The notes under the pieces were generated by a model, which saw only the letters and a list, made by a program, of their open reading frames with translations, made no database searches and had not been told where the DNA came from. Below are positions 52,728 to 52,880 of a stretch of 52,880 bases of DNA, piece after piece. Numbering within the stretch: position 1 is the first letter of the stretch; the number at the start of each line of letters is the position of its first letter. The position numbers were made by a program, and so were the translations under genes. Where the stretch lies: contig JBDTCO010000080.1 of the NCBI GenBank assembly GCA_039923495.1, positions 1 to 52,880 on the forward strand, given 5' to 3'. This DNA is from JBDTCO01 sp039923495. GTDB lineage: Bacteria; Myxococcota_A; Polyangia; Palsa-1104.

Positions 52728-52799
52728 GGCCCCATAGTCTAGTGGTTAGGACGCCGGCCTCTCACGTCGGATACCCGGGTTCAAGTCCCGGTGGGGTCA
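52728..52799 (+). tRNA. tRNA-Glu (anticodon CTC)
   Basis: 72 nt cloverleaf. Acceptor stem GGCCCCA/TGGGGTC (one G-T pair), anticodon stem CCGGC/GTCGG with loop CTCTCAC (anticodon CTC, reading GAG), T stem CCGGG/CCCGG with loop TTCAAGT. Discriminator A; CCA is not encoded. It is 14 bases after tRNA-Gln and shares its promoter and terminator. Confidence 0.96.
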
Positions 52800-52806
52800 C
52801 AACACC

Positions 52807-52843
52807 AAAACCTCTGAGACCAGCACGGTCTCAGAGGTTTTTT
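52807..52843 (+). terminator. Intrinsic terminator of the tRNA operon
   Basis: Perfect hairpin: CCTCTGAGACC (52811-52821) pairs with GGTCTCAGAGG (52827-52837) around a 5-base loop AGCAC. It is extended by AAAA/TTTT and followed by a six-T run (52838-52843). The A-tract upstream makes it potentially bidirectional. Beyond it, only 37 bases remain, with an ATG at 52864 that could open another gene. Confidence 0.95.
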
Positions 52844-52880
52844 CTTGTCCACTGTCGGCCGCAATGACCAAGCGCGGTGG

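Overview
The window is a gene-dense, GC-rich stretch of bacterial chromosome. It most resembles a member of the Myxococcota (delta-proteobacterial lineage). The evidence is the gene content: two eukaryotic-like Ser/Thr kinases, a ZnR-GYF-TM protein with an AgmX/PglI-type tail, an MglA-like GTPase, a RomR-like polarity response regulator, several soluble histidine kinases, PEGA/TPR envelope proteins and a glycine-rich lipoprotein. I see no insertion sequence, prophage, CRISPR array or rRNA. No gap without a gene exceeds about 140 bases. Many neighbouring genes overlap by a GTGA, ATGA or TGATG stop/start junction.

Layout. 1-2.8 kb: the end of a histone-deacetylase-family amidohydrolase, overlapping a non-RD Ser/Thr kinase, then a Thg1-like protein with altered metal-site residues. 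2.9-6.6 kb: TtcA, a GltJ/AgmX-like protein and HemW. 6.7-11.4 kb: the heat-shock cluster hrcA-grpE-dnaK-dnaJ, with no CIRCE element visible. 11.4-17.3 kb: a VWA protein, a tail-anchored zinc-ribbon protein, an MglA-like GTPase coupled to a histidine kinase, and two CNNM/CorC-type membrane proteins. 17.3-19.4 kb: larB-larC for the nickel-pincer cofactor. 19.4-23.0 kb: a HisKA protein without an ATPase domain, coupled to a complete histidine kinase. 23.0-27.7 kb: two small unknown genes, a VanX/L,D-transpeptidase-like fusion, an NADase-type glycan-binding protein, a pentaheme cytochrome and a DUF423 protein.

27.7-36.9 kb holds two divergent ABC importer operons separated by 56 bp. The minus-strand one is a branched-chain amino-acid (Liv/HAAT) type whose substrate-binding protein is fused to the LivH permease. 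The plus-strand one is a BMP/nucleoside type with all four components. 37.0-38.2 kb encodes the RomR-like protein. It is followed by a hairpin, valS and an isochorismatase-family hydrolase. 41.8-46.2 kb is a kinase/PEGA/TPR/lipoprotein envelope cluster. 46.2-52.5 kb runs on the minus strand: a histidine-phosphatase-family protein lacking its catalytic His, a cupredoxin-like lipoprotein, ctaA, ctaB, a SCO protein, an unknown exported protein and a PP2C phosphatase fused to a cyclic-nucleotide-binding domain. The window ends with a promoter, tRNA-Gln(CTG), tRNA-Glu(CTC) and a strong intrinsic terminator.

The strongest leads are the degenerate Thg1-like protein, the split histidine kinase pair, the SBP-LivH fusion, the MglA/RomR/GltJ-like trio, and the PP2C-cNMP sensor at the end of a cytochrome-oxidase assembly operon. 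All functions are inferred from sequence recognition; no database search was run.
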